NCBI GenBank assembly: GCA_035995025.1 | Contig: DASYKY010000079.1 | Coordinates: 62,001 to 126,000 of the forward strand | DNA length: 64,000 bases | Source: Actinophytocola sp035995025 | Lineage (GTDB): Bacteria; Actinomycetota; Actinomycetes; Mycobacteriales; Pseudonocardiaceae | Direction of reading: 5' to 3' | Shown here: in pieces, positions 14,577 through 22,716 of the stretch | Numbering within the stretch: the first letter of the stretch is position 1 | Layout: every line of letters begins with the position of its first letter | Position numbers and translations under genes: made by a program | The notes under the pieces: generated by a model | The model's input: the letters and a program-made list of their open reading frames with translations, nothing else | Database searches by the model: none | What the model was told of the DNA's origin: nothing

Positions 14577-16147
14577 CTGACGAGCGGCGCCCGGTTCGCC
14601 GGGCCCTCATCGGGGTTTCGGACAAGGCGGGCCTGCTGGAGCTGGCGACGGGTCTGCACGCGAACGGCGTGCAGATCGTGTCGACCGGCGGGACCGCGCG
14701 CGTCATCGCCGACGCCGGGGTGCCGGTCACGCCGGTCGAGCAGGTGACGGGCTTCCCGGAGTCGCTGGACGGCCGGGTGAAGACGCTGCACCCGCGCGTG
14801 CACGCGGGGCTGCTGGCGGACATGCGCAACCCCGGCCACGTGTCCCAGTTGGACTCGCTCGGCATCGAGCCGTTCGACCTGCTGGTCGTGAACCTGTACC
14901 CGTTCGAGCGGACCGTCGCGTCCGGGGCCACGCCGGACGAGTGCGTCGAGCAGATCGACGTCGGCGGCCCGGCCATGGTGCGTGCTGCGGCGAAGAACCA
15001 CGCGTCGGTCGCGGTGGTCGTCGACCCGGGACGGTACGACTGGCTGCTCGAGCAGGTGCGCGAGGGCGGTTTCACCCTGGCAGACCGGCGCTCGCTGGCC
15101 GTTTCGGCGTACCGGCACACGGCGTCGTACGACATCGCGGTCGCGTCGTGGATGGGCTCGGTGCTCGCGCCGGAGGACGGGCAGGTGTTCCCGGGCTGGG
15201 TCGGGGCGAGCTGGGAGCGGCGCGACGTGCTGCGGTACGGGGAGAACCCGCACCAGCGTGCGGCCCTGTACGTGTCGTCGCACGGCGGGAGCGGACTGGC
15301 GACCGCGGCGCAGCTGCACGGCAAGGAGATGTCCTACAACAACTACGTCGACGCCGACGCGGCGTGGCGGGCCGCGTACGACCACGAGCCGCCGTGTGTC
15401 GCAATCATCAAGCACACCAACCCGTGCGGGATCGCGGTGTCCACTATGGACGGCGCGGGTGCGGTCGCCGACGCGCACCGGCGGGCGCACGCGTGTGACC
15501 CGCTGAGCGCGTTCGGCGGGGTGATCGCCACCAACCGCGAGGTCACCGTGGAGATGGCCGAACAGGTGGCGGAGATCTTCACCGAGGTGATCGTCGCTCC
15601 GTCCTATGCGGACGGTGCGGTGGACGTGCTGTCGCGTAAGAAGAACGTCCGGATCCTGACCGCGGCCCCGCCGCGGCGGGCCGGCGCGGAGATCCGCCCG
15701 GTGTCCGGCGGCCTGCTGATGCAGACCCGCGACATCATCGACGCCGAGGGCGACGACCCTGCCAAGTGGACACTCGCCACCGGCTCACCGGTGTCCGACG
15801 GCGCGCTCGCCGACCTCGCCTTCGCGTGGCGGGTGTGCCGCGCGGTCAAGTCGAACGCCATCGTGCTGGCGTCCGGCGGGGCCACCGTCGGCGTCGGCAT
15901 GGGCCAGGTCAACCGCGTCGACGCGGCCCGGCTGGCGATCACGCGGGCCGGGGAGCGGGCGGCCGGTTCGGTGGCCGCGTCGGACGCGTTCTTCCCGTTC
16001 CCGGACGGCCCGCAGCTGCTGCTGGACGCCGGGATCCGGGCGATCGTGCAACCGGGCGGTTCGGTGCGGGACGCCGAGGTGATCGCCGCCGCGGAGGCCG
16101 CGGGCGTGTCGCTGTACCTGACGGGCACCCGGCACTTCGCACACTGA
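14573..16147 (+). CDS. purH: Bifunctional AICAR formyltransferase/IMP cyclohydrolase
   Basis: Last two steps of IMP synthesis. The 524 residues start with the MGS-like cyclohydrolase domain (RRALIGVSDKAGLLELA, STGGTARVI, GRVKTLHPRVHAG), followed by the AICAR transformylase domain with RYGENPHQRAALY, the catalytic KHTNPCG, DPLSAFGG and the C-terminal SDAFFPFPDG and TGTRHFAH. Length is normal. GTG 14573 overlaps the purN stop and has AAAGGTGAG 8 nt upstream. It is the last gene before the 650-bp non-coding array region. Confidence 0.97.
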   Translation: MTDERRPVRRALIGVSDKAGLLELATGLHANGVQIVSTGGTARVIADAGVPVTPVEQVTGFPESLDGRVKTLHPRVHAGLLADMRNPGHVSQLDSLGIEPFDLLVVNLYPFERTVASGATPDECVEQIDVGGPAMVRAAAKNHASVAVVVDPGRYDWLLEQVREGGFTLADRRSLAVSAYRHTASYDIAVASWMGSVLAPEDGQVFPGWVGASWERRDVLRYGENPHQRAALYVSSHGGSGLATAAQLHGKEMSYNNYVDADAAWRAAYDHEPPCVAIIKHTNPCGIAVSTMDGAGAVADAHRRAHACDPLSAFGGVIATNREVTVEMAEQVAEIFTEVIVAPSYADGAVDVLSRKKNVRILTAAPPRRAGAEIRPVSGGLLMQTRDIIDAEGDDPAKWTLATGSPVSDGALADLAFAWRVCRAVKSNAIVLASGGATVGVGMGQVNRVDAARLAITRAGERAAGSVAASDAFFPFPDGPQLLLDAGIRAIVQPGGSVRDAEVIAAAEAAGVSLYLTGTRHFAH

Positions 16148-16174
16148 GGGCCGCCTCAGCCACTCGCACCGAAC

Positions 16175-16475
16175 CTGTCGGTGGTCGCCGGTAGCGTTGA
16201 AAACGGGGGACCCCTTGGGGGTTGTCCACAGGTGCGGTGGCTGTCCACAGGTATCGGGGTTTGTCAGCCGCTCGCGTCGGGATTGTCGGTGGGCGTCGGT
16301 AGCGTTGAATCCGGGGGTCCCCCGGCCCGGTTGTCCACAGGTCTCAGGCGCTCGCGCGAGACCTGTCGGTCCCCCGGCGTAGCGTTGAAATCCGGGGGTC
16401 CCCCCGGCACTTGTCCACAGGTCTCAGGCGATCGCGGCGGAAGTGTCGGTGCTCGTCGCTACGCTGGAATCGGGG
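16175..16475 (+). repeat. Array of four PafBC-type promoter units
   Basis: TGTCGGTG-N8-TAnnnT occurs at 16176-16197 (TAGCGT), 16284-16305 (TAGCGT), 16364-16385 (TAGCGT, last base of the upstream element changed) and 16444-16465 (TACGCT). Each is followed by TTGAAA/TGAAT and a CCGGGGG-TCCCCCGG-like hairpin, and the first three are followed by a TTGTCCACAGGT box. The units are 80-108 bp apart. The upstream element and spacing equal those of the pcrA promoter. No gene starts directly downstream; the next is mceG at 16804. In mycobacteria such promoters also precede 13E12-type DUF222/HNH genes, which are absent here. Confidence 0.8.
16222..16419. other. Cluster of four DnaA boxes
   Basis: TTGTCCACA at 16222-16230, 16331-16339 and 16411-16419 and CTGTCCACA at 16241-16249, all in the same orientation. 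TTGTCCACA is the preferred DnaA box of Streptomyces and mycobacteria. There is no dnaA, dnaN or AT-rich unwinding region nearby, so this is not oriC; it could titrate DnaA or act on replication timing. That function is inference. Confidence 0.55.
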
Positions 16476-16560
16476 GCCGGAGGCCGCGCCGTCCGCGTAC
16501 CGGCCCTGCCAACCGGTGGCCGCCCGGCGAGCGCGTCAGGCACAGCTCACGCGTATCCCC

Positions 16561-16597
16561 GCAACGACCCGCTCGTTGCACAGGCGGGGATCGAACC
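16561..16597 (-). other. Hairpin joined to a tRNA T-arm-like fragment
   Basis: On the minus strand GGTTCGATCCCCGCC (16597-16583) looks like the T-loop and 3' T-stem of a tRNA. It is followed by GCAACGA/TCGTTGC arms (16561-16579) that form a 7-bp hairpin. The 5' T-stem does not pair and no acceptor, D or anticodon arm is found, so it is not a working tRNA. It may be a relic of an integration site or chance. Confidence 0.3.
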
Positions 16598-16629
16598 GGT
16601 TTTGCGCACCTTCCGACAAAAACGTGCGA

Positions 16630-16656
16630 AATTCTTGTCACCAGGAATCAAGAATT
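16630..16656. repeat. Inverted repeat upstream of mceG
   Basis: AATTCTTG (16630-16637) and CAAGAATT (16649-16656) are perfect 8-bp arms separated by 11 bp, in a locally AT-richer stretch about 150 bp before the mce operon. It could be a regulator site for the operon or an RNA hairpin. It does not match a mycobacterial Mce1R or KstR site that I know. Confidence 0.4.
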
Positions 16657-16803
16657 GGGCTGTTTGCGGCTGACACTTGCTTCCGTGAAATGGCCATGGC
16701 TAACCTACTCGGCGGTAATAAACGCCGAAGTTCCATTCGATGTGGCCAGATTTCCCGTCACGTCGGAAAACTCGGCGCCTCGGTACCGGCGGAGGTGCGG
16801 GTT

Positions 16804-17772
16804 TTGGGAGTCGAGGTCGCCGTCGACGGGCTCAGCAAGTCCTTCGGGCGTCAGCGGATCTGGCAGGACGTCACGCTCACCCTGCCGGCTGGCGAGGTCA
16901 GCGTCCTGCTCGGGCCGTCGGGTACCGGGAAGTCCGTCTTCCTGAAATGTCTCGTCGGACTGCTCAAGCCGAATTCCGGACGCATCGTCATCAACGGTAC
17001 CGACCTGGTCGGCTGTTCGGAGCACAAGCTCTACGACATTCGGAAGCTGTTCGGCGTCCTTTTCCAGGACGGCGCCCTCTTCGGCTCCATGAACCTCTAC
17101 GACAACATCGCATTCCCGCTGCGTGAGCACACGAAGAAGTCCGAGGGAGAGATCCACGCGATAGTACGGCAGAAGATGGACATGGTCGGCCTCGCCGGCG
17201 CGGAGAAGAAACTCCCCGGCGAGATCTCCGGGGGCATGCGCAAGCGCGCCGGACTCGCCCGGGCGCTCGTGCTCGACCCCGAGATCATCCTCGTCGACGA
17301 GCCCGACTCGGGGCTCGACCCCGTGCGCACCGCCTACATCTCCCAGCTCCTCGTCGACCTCAACGCGCAGCTCGACGCCACCATCCTGATCGTCACGCAC
17401 AACATCAACGTCGCGCGCACCGTGCCGGACAACATCGGCATGCTCTTCCGCCGCGAACTGGTCATGTTCGGGCCCCGCGAGGTGCTGCTGACCAGCGAGG
17501 AACCGGTCGTCAAGCAGTTCCTCAACGGCAGCCGCATCGGGCCGATCGGGATGTCCGAGGAGAAGGACGAAGCCACCATGGCCGCCGAGCTGGCCGCCGG
17601 GTTCGGCGAGATCGACGAGATCCACGGCGTCCCGCCGCAGCTCGAACCCACGCCGGGCCTGCCGCCGAGACAGGCGGTTCACCGGCGGCTGGAGCGTGTC
17701 CGGCAGATCCTCCACACGCTGCCACCGAGCGCACAGCGCCACATCATGGCCGGCCTCGAAGGTGTCCGATGA
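16804..17772 (+). CDS. mceG: Mce-system ABC ATPase (MceG/Mkl)
   Basis: Cytoplasmic ATPase that powers Mce lipid importers. The 322 residues begin with a core close to Mkl: GVEVAVDGLSKSFGRQRIW, Walker A GPSGTGKS, Q-loop FGVLFQDGALF, signature ISGGMRKRAG, Walker B IILVDEPDSGLDP and switch His in IVTHN. The Mce-type C-terminal extension follows (EEKDEATMAAE...GVPPQLEPTPGLP). TTG at 16804 is chosen because GGAGGTG lies 6 nt upstream and Mkl has an internal Met at the same place; ATGs at 16690/16696 would add about 37 atypical residues. The stop overlaps yrbEA in ATGA. Confidence 0.93.
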   Translation: MGVEVAVDGLSKSFGRQRIWQDVTLTLPAGEVSVLLGPSGTGKSVFLKCLVGLLKPNSGRIVINGTDLVGCSEHKLYDIRKLFGVLFQDGALFGSMNLYDNIAFPLREHTKKSEGEIHAIVRQKMDMVGLAGAEKKLPGEISGGMRKRAGLARALVLDPEIILVDEPDSGLDPVRTAYISQLLVDLNAQLDATILIVTHNINVARTVPDNIGMLFRRELVMFGPREVLLTSEEPVVKQFLNGSRIGPIGMSEEKDEATMAAELAAGFGEIDEIHGVPPQLEPTPGLPPRQAVHRRLERVRQILHTLPPSAQRHIMAGLEGVR

Positions 17773-18533
17773 TCACCGCGGCCCTACGGCAGACCGGCCA
17801 GCTCTACGCGCTCGGCCTCGACGTCGTGCGCCTCACGTTCAAGCGGCCCTTCCAGTTCCGCGAGTTCGTCGGCCAGTTCTGGTTCATCGCCAGCGTCTCG
17901 CTGCTGCCCGCCGCCCTCGTCGCCATCCCGTTCGGCGCGGTCATCGCCCTGCACCTCGGCTCGCTGACCACCCAGATCGGCGCCCAGTCGTTCACCGGCG
18001 CGGCCAGCGTCCTCGCGATCATCCAGCAGGCCAGCCCGGTCGTCACCGCCCTGCTCATCGCCGGCGCCGGCGGCTCCGCGATGTGCGCGGACCTCGGCTC
18101 GCGCACCATCCGCGAGGAGATCGACGCCATGGAGGTCCTCGGCGTCAACCCCGTGCAGCGGCTCATCGTGCCGCGGGTGCTCGCCGCGATGGGCGTCGCC
18201 GCGTTCCTCAACGGGCTGGTGTCGGTGGTCGGCGTGCTCGGCGGTTACTTCTTCAACGTCGTGCTGCAGCACGGCACGCCCGGCGCCTACCTCGCGAGCT
18301 TCTCCGCGCTCGCGCAGCTGCCCGACCTGTGGATCAGCGAGATCAAGGCGGTGATCTTCGGCTTCGTCGCGGGCGTGGTGGCCGCCTATCGCGGGCTCAA
18401 CCCCGGCCGCGGCCCGAAGGGCGTCGGCGACGCGGTCAACCAGTCCGTGGTGATCACGTTCCTGCTCCTGTTCCTGCTCAACCTGATCCTCACGACCCTG
18501 TACCTGCAGGTCGTGCCCCCGAAGGGGGCATGA
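17769..18533 (+). CDS. yrbEA: YrbE/MlaE-type permease, first subunit
   Basis: Integral membrane subunit of the Mce transporter (254 aa). It has the MlaE-family pattern of about five or six helices with the conserved cytoplasmic coupling segment SRTIREEIDAMEVLGVNPVQRLIVPRVLA, which contacts the MceG ATPase. The start overlaps mceG by ATGA and the stop overlaps yrbEB by ATGA, so the three are co-translated. By analogy with mycobacterial mce loci it transports lipids, for example fatty acids or sterols; the substrate here is unknown. Confidence 0.93.
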   Translation: MITAALRQTGQLYALGLDVVRLTFKRPFQFREFVGQFWFIASVSLLPAALVAIPFGAVIALHLGSLTTQIGAQSFTGAASVLAIIQQASPVVTALLIAGAGGSAMCADLGSRTIREEIDAMEVLGVNPVQRLIVPRVLAAMGVAAFLNGLVSVVGVLGGYFFNVVLQHGTPGAYLASFSALAQLPDLWISEIKAVIFGFVAGVVAAYRGLNPGRGPKGVGDAVNQSVVITFLLLFLLNLILTTLYLQVVPPKGA

Positions 18534-19384
18534 CCATGACGCTGCTGGAGGACAGACCCAACAAGGTCCTCGAGGCCGTCGACAAGCGGTTCACGTTCCT
18601 CGACGTCCTCGGCGACCAGATCTTCTTCTTCGCCGGCGCCCTGCTCTGGGTGCCACGCGCGATCCGCCGCTACGGCCGGGAGATCGTCCGCCTGCTCGCC
18701 GAGGTCAGCTTCGGCTCCGGCGCGCTCGCCGTCATCGGCGGCACCATCGGCGTGATGGTCGGCATGACCGCGTTCACCGGCACGGTCGTCGGCATGCAGG
18801 GCTACTCGGCGCTCAACCAGGTCGGCACGTCCGCACTCGCCGGGTTCATCTCCGCCTACTTCAACACCCGCGAGATCGCCCCGCTGGTCGCCGGCATCGC
18901 GCTGTCGGCCACCGTCGGCTGCGGGTTCACCGCGCAGCTGGGCGCCATGCGGATCTCCGAGGAGATCGACGCGCTCGAGGTGATGGGCGTGCCCAGCGTC
19001 CCGTACCTGGTGACCACGCGGATCGTCGCCGGGTTCCTCGCGATCATCCCGCTGTACGCGATCGGGCTGCTCACCTCCTACATCGCCTCGCGGCAGGTCA
19101 CCGTCTGGTTCTTCGGCCAGTCCGCCGGCACCTATGACCACTACTTCCACCTGTTCCTGCCGCCGATCGACGTCCTGTACTCGTTCGGCAAGGTGCTCGT
19201 CTTCAGCGTGGTCGTGGTCCTGGCGCACTGCTACTACGGCTTTCGCGCCACCGGCGGTCCCGCGGGAGTTGGCGTCGCGGTCGGCCGGTCGGTGCGCACG
19301 TCGATCGTGGCGATCAACGTGATCGACCTGTTCCTCAGCCTCGCCATCTGGGGTGCCACAACCACTGTGCAGGTGGCTGGATGA
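18530..19384 (+). CDS. yrbEB: YrbE/MlaE-type permease, second subunit
   Basis: Second permease subunit (284 aa) pairing with the product of the gene before. The MlaE signature is RISEEIDALEVMGVPSVPYLVTTRIVAG, preceded by EIAPLVAGIALSATVGCGFTAQLGAM. About six hydrophobic helices are visible after a 45-residue cytoplasmic N-terminus. ATG 18530 overlaps the stop of the first subunit. Unlike other junctions in this operon, it is followed not by mceA directly but by a 78-nt mini-ORF that shares ATGA with this gene's stop. Confidence 0.93.
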   Translation: MTMTLLEDRPNKVLEAVDKRFTFLDVLGDQIFFFAGALLWVPRAIRRYGREIVRLLAEVSFGSGALAVIGGTIGVMVGMTAFTGTVVGMQGYSALNQVGTSALAGFISAYFNTREIAPLVAGIALSATVGCGFTAQLGAMRISEEIDALEVMGVPSVPYLVTTRIVAGFLAIIPLYAIGLLTSYIASRQVTVWFFGQSAGTYDHYFHLFLPPIDVLYSFGKVLVFSVVVVLAHCYYGFRATGGPAGVGVAVGRSVRTSIVAINVIDLFLSLAIWGATTTVQVAG

Positions 19385-19458
19385 GCGAGCTTGCGAGCGA
19401 AACAATGTCACAGGGCGACCGTGAACGGCGGCACCGAGCCTGTGAGGGGCCGTCGTGA
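19381..19458 (+). CDS. Intercistronic mini-ORF repeat (MSELASE type), copy 1
   Basis: A 25-codon frame starting MSELASE and continuing MSQGDRER to EGPS. Its ATG shares ATGA with the yrbEB stop and its TGA shares GTGA with the mceA start, so it fits exactly between the two genes. The DNA is nearly identical to a copy between the ABC ATPase and permease genes at 34853-34960. It is therefore a dispersed element, not part of the mce system. Whether the peptide matters or only the translational coupling is unknown. Confidence 0.75.
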   Translation: MSELASETMSQGDRERRHRACEGPS

Positions 19459-20714
19459 TCGGCACGAAGCTGGTCCGGCGGAGCGCGGGCGTGGTGTTCC
19501 TCGTGGTGCTGGCCACGCTCGCGTGGCTGGCCGTGCAGGTCTACCAGAAGAAGTTCACCGACGTCGTGCTCGTGACGCTGCGCACCGACCGGGTCGGCAA
19601 CCAGCTGAACGACTCCTCTGAGGTCAAGGCCCGCGGCGTGGTCGTCGGCGACGTCCGGTCCGTGCACGGTACGAACCACGGCGCCGCCGTCGAGCTGGCC
19701 CTGCAGCCGGACAAGGTGGCGCGGATCCCTCAGGACGTGACCGCGCTCCTGATCCCCAAGACACTGTTCGGCGAGCGCTACGTCCAACTGTCCATTCCGG
19801 ACTCCCCGGCGCGCGGCCCGATCGAGGCGGGCGACGTGATCGGCCAGGACAGCTCCCGCAACGCCATCGAGCTCGAGCGCGTGTTCGACGACCTGCTGCC
19901 GGTGCTCAAGGCCGTGCAGCCGCAGAAGCTCGCCACCACGCTCACCGCCGTCGCCACCGCGCTCGAGGGCCGCGGCGTGCGGCTCGGCGAGTCGATGGCC
20001 GACACCGCAGGCTACCTCGGCGACCTCAACCCGAAGCTCCCGCGGCTGACCGCCGACCTCGCCGACCTCGCGCAGGTCAGCGACCTGTACGGGGACATCG
20101 CGCCCGACGTGCTCGACTCGCTCACCGAGTCCGCCACGACGCTCGACACCGTCGCCGACGAGCGGGCCGGGCTGACCGACCTGTACGCGCAGGTCACCGC
20201 GGGCGCCCAGGACGTCACGATCTTCCTGCGCAACAACAGGGAGAACATCATCGCGCTGGCCGCCGCCGCCCGGCGGCCACTGGAGGTCGCGGCCCGCTAC
20301 TCGCCGAGCTTCCCGTGCACGCTCAAGGCGCTGGCCGACCTCAAGCCGTCGATGGACAAGGTCCTCGGCGCCGGCACCCGCGAGCCGGGGATGCACATCG
20401 AGGCGCGGGTCACGAAGTCCCGGGCCCCCTACCGGCCGGGCGCCGACGACCCGGTGTACGACGCGACCGGCGGCCCGCGCTGCTACCCGAGCGGCGTCGC
20501 GCCGGCCGCGGGAGTGGTGCCCGCCGGCAGCGCCGGGCACCCGCTGCTACCCGGCTCCGGCGGCGACCTCGGGCTGGCGAACTCGCCGCAGGAGCGGGAC
20601 CTGATCGCGAGCATCGCCGGGCCGGCCGCCGGGCTCGCGCCGGGGCAGGTGCCGGACTGGAGCAGCGTGCTCGTCGGCCCGCTCTACCGCGGCACGGAGG
20701 TGGCGCTGCGATGA
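19455..20714 (+). CDS. mceA: MceA-type MlaD-domain protein
   Basis: First of six Mce proteins that form the periplasmic/cell-wall lipid tunnel. The 419 residues have an N-terminal membrane anchor (about 10-30: AGVVFLVVLATLAWLAVQV), an MlaD domain (about 38-120) with VKARGVVVGDVRSV and LIPKTLFGERYVQL, and a long helical region with heptad-like Leu spacing. GTG 19455 overlaps the end of the mini-ORF; GAGGGG lies about 6 nt upstream. The stop overlaps the mceB start. Confidence 0.92.
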   Translation: MIGTKLVRRSAGVVFLVVLATLAWLAVQVYQKKFTDVVLVTLRTDRVGNQLNDSSEVKARGVVVGDVRSVHGTNHGAAVELALQPDKVARIPQDVTALLIPKTLFGERYVQLSIPDSPARGPIEAGDVIGQDSSRNAIELERVFDDLLPVLKAVQPQKLATTLTAVATALEGRGVRLGESMADTAGYLGDLNPKLPRLTADLADLAQVSDLYGDIAPDVLDSLTESATTLDTVADERAGLTDLYAQVTAGAQDVTIFLRNNRENIIALAAAARRPLEVAARYSPSFPCTLKALADLKPSMDKVLGAGTREPGMHIEARVTKSRAPYRPGADDPVYDATGGPRCYPSGVAPAAGVVPAGSAGHPLLPGSGGDLGLANSPQERDLIASIAGPAAGLAPGQVPDWSSVLVGPLYRGTEVALR

Positions 20715-21715
20715 ACAAGCTCGCCGCGCCGCTGCTCAAGGCGCTCGTGTTCGTGCTGGTCACCGGGTTCGCCACGGCCGTGCTGGCGGTGTCCATCGGC
20801 AACACGGGCCTGGGCGACCGGGTGTCCTACGGCGCCCGGTTCACCGACGTCACGTCGCTCAACCCGGGCGACGACGTCCGCATCTCCGGCGTGCGCGTCG
20901 GCCAGGTCGACGATCTGTCCATCGTGGACGGACACCTGGCGCGGGTGGGGTTCTCCGTGGACCGCTCGGTGCGGCTGCCTGCGGACGTCACGGCGACCAT
21001 CAAGTACCGCAACATGGTCGGCCAGCGCTACATCGCGCTCGAGCGCGGCCCGACCGCCACCGCCGACCGGCTGTCCGAGGGCGGCGAGATCCCGCTCGGT
21101 CGCACCACGCCCGCGCTGGACCTGACCGACCTGTTCAACGGGTTCAAGCCACTGTTCCAGGCGCTGTCACCGAAGCAGGTCAACGACCTGTCCGGCGAGA
21201 TCGTGCAGGTCCTGCAGGGCGAGGGCGGCACGGTCGACAGCCTGCTCGCGCACACCGGCTCGCTCACCGCCACGCTCGCCGACCGCGACCGGGTGATCGG
21301 CGACGTCGTCGACAACCTCAACACCGTGCTCGGCACCGTCAACCGCCAGGGCGACGCACTGTCCACACTGGTCGGCACGCTGCAGCGGCTGGTGTCCGGC
21401 CTGGCCGGCGACCGGTCGGCGATCGGCGACGCGATCGAGGGCATCGGCGACCTCACCGGCGCCACGGCCGGGCTCCTCAGGCAGGGCCGCCCGGCGCTCA
21501 AGACCAGCATCGCCGGACTCGGCAGGCTGTCGGCGAACCTCAACGCCGGCCAGGCCGACCTGCGGCAGTTCCTCACCGTGCTGCCGGACAAGTTCACCGC
21601 CATCGGCCGCACCGCCCAGTACGGCTCGTGGCTCAACTTCTACCTGTGCGAGGCGACGTTGCGGACCGACCCCCCGCAGGGCGTGACGGTGCCGGATCGG
21701 CGGTGCACGGGATGA
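20711..21715 (+). CDS. mceB: MceB-type MlaD-domain protein
   Basis: 334 residues: anchor helix near 8-28, MlaD domain (VSYGARFTDVTSLNPGDDVRISGVRVGQV, YRNMVGQRYIALERG), then a helical stalk with regular Leu/Val and the C-terminal GSWLNFYLCEATLR found in MceB proteins. ATG 20711 overlaps the mceA stop (ATGA) and the stop overlaps the mceC start in the same way. Role as for the other Mce subunits: part of a hexameric or stacked lipid channel across the envelope. Confidence 0.93.
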   Translation: MNKLAAPLLKALVFVLVTGFATAVLAVSIGNTGLGDRVSYGARFTDVTSLNPGDDVRISGVRVGQVDDLSIVDGHLARVGFSVDRSVRLPADVTATIKYRNMVGQRYIALERGPTATADRLSEGGEIPLGRTTPALDLTDLFNGFKPLFQALSPKQVNDLSGEIVQVLQGEGGTVDSLLAHTGSLTATLADRDRVIGDVVDNLNTVLGTVNRQGDALSTLVGTLQRLVSGLAGDRSAIGDAIEGIGDLTGATAGLLRQGRPALKTSIAGLGRLSANLNAGQADLRQFLTVLPDKFTAIGRTAQYGSWLNFYLCEATLRTDPPQGVTVPDRRCTG

Positions 21716-22716
21716 AGTCGTTCAAGGAACGGAACCCGGTGGTCCTCGGCGTGGCCGGCACGCTCGTGCTCGCGGCGGCCGTGGCGCTCGTGTTCTTCTC
21801 CGCCGACCTGCCGCTGATCGGCGGCGGCACCACCTACTCCGCCGAGTTCGGCGAGGCGGCGGGGCTGCGGCCGGACGACGAGGTGCGGGTCGCCGGCATC
21901 AAGGTCGGCGAGGTCACCGACGTCGACCTCGTCCAGGACGACGCGGGCGACCGGGTGCTGGTGAGCTTCCGCGTGCAGGACGCCTGGATCGGCGACTCGA
22001 CGACCGCGGCGATCAAGCTGAAGACGTTGCTGGGCCGCAAGTTCCTGTCCCTGTTCCCCACCGGCCGGACCACCCTGGACCCGGGCCGCCCGATCCCGCT
22101 GGACCGCACGGTCACCCCCTACGACGTGACCGCCGCGTTCGAGGGTCTCGCGGACACCGCGGGCCGGATCGACACCACGCAGCTGGCGCAGAGCTTCCGC
22201 ACGATCTCCGACACGTTCGCCGACTCGCCAGCGCACGTGCGCAGCGCGCTCGACGGGCTCACCTCGCTGTCGAAGACGATCTCCTCGCGGGACGCCCAGC
22301 TGGCCGAGCTGCTCGACAACACCCGCACGATCACCCGCACGCTGTCCGGCACCAACGACGAGTTCGACAAGCTCCTCGACGACGGGGACCTGCTGCTCAC
22401 CGAGCTGTCGAACCGCCGCGACGCCATCCACGACCTGCTCACCGGCACCACCGACCTGGCCGGGCAGCTCTCCGGCCTGGTCGCCGACAACCAGCGGCAG
22501 CTCGCGCCCGCACTGTCCCAGCTGGACACCGTGACCGGAGTCCTGCAGCGGTACTCGAAGAACATCGACCGCAGCCTGCGCCTCGCCGGCCCGTACTTCC
22601 GGCTGGTGAACAACGCCACCGGCAGCGGCCACTGGATCGACACCTACATCTGCGGGCTCGTGCCGGAGAACCGCCACCCGTGCGTCCCGCCGCGCCTGCC
22701 CGGGACGACCCGGTGA
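21712..22716 (+). CDS. mceC: MceC-type MlaD-domain protein
   Basis: 334 residues with an N-terminal anchor (about 10-28), MlaD domain (TTYSAEFGEAAGLRPDDEVRVAGIKVGEV, IKLKTLLGRKFLSL), a helical stalk, and a C-terminal GSGHWIDTYICGLVP with the conserved Cys. Start and stop overlap the neighbours by four bases. Its order in the operon (third) fixes the letter. Confidence 0.93.
   Translation: MKSFKERNPVVLGVAGTLVLAAAVALVFFSADLPLIGGGTTYSAEFGEAAGLRPDDEVRVAGIKVGEVTDVDLVQDDAGDRVLVSFRVQDAWIGDSTTAAIKLKTLLGRKFLSLFPTGRTTLDPGRPIPLDRTVTPYDVTAAFEGLADTAGRIDTTQLAQSFRTISDTFADSPAHVRSALDGLTSLSKTISSRDAQLAELLDNTRTITRTLSGTNDEFDKLLDDGDLLLTELSNRRDAIHDLLTGTTDLAGQLSGLVADNQRQLAPALSQLDTVTGVLQRYSKNIDRSLRLAGPYFRLVNNATGSGHWIDTYICGLVPENRHPCVPPRLPGTTR

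Noticed and set aside
16222..16419. Chromosomal origin of replication
   Set aside because: DnaA boxes are present, but all in one orientation and few. There is no dnaA/dnaN/gyrB neighbourhood and no AT-rich unwinding region.
16583..16597. tRNA gene on the minus strand
   Set aside because: Only a T-loop-like piece; the T-stem does not pair and the other arms are absent.
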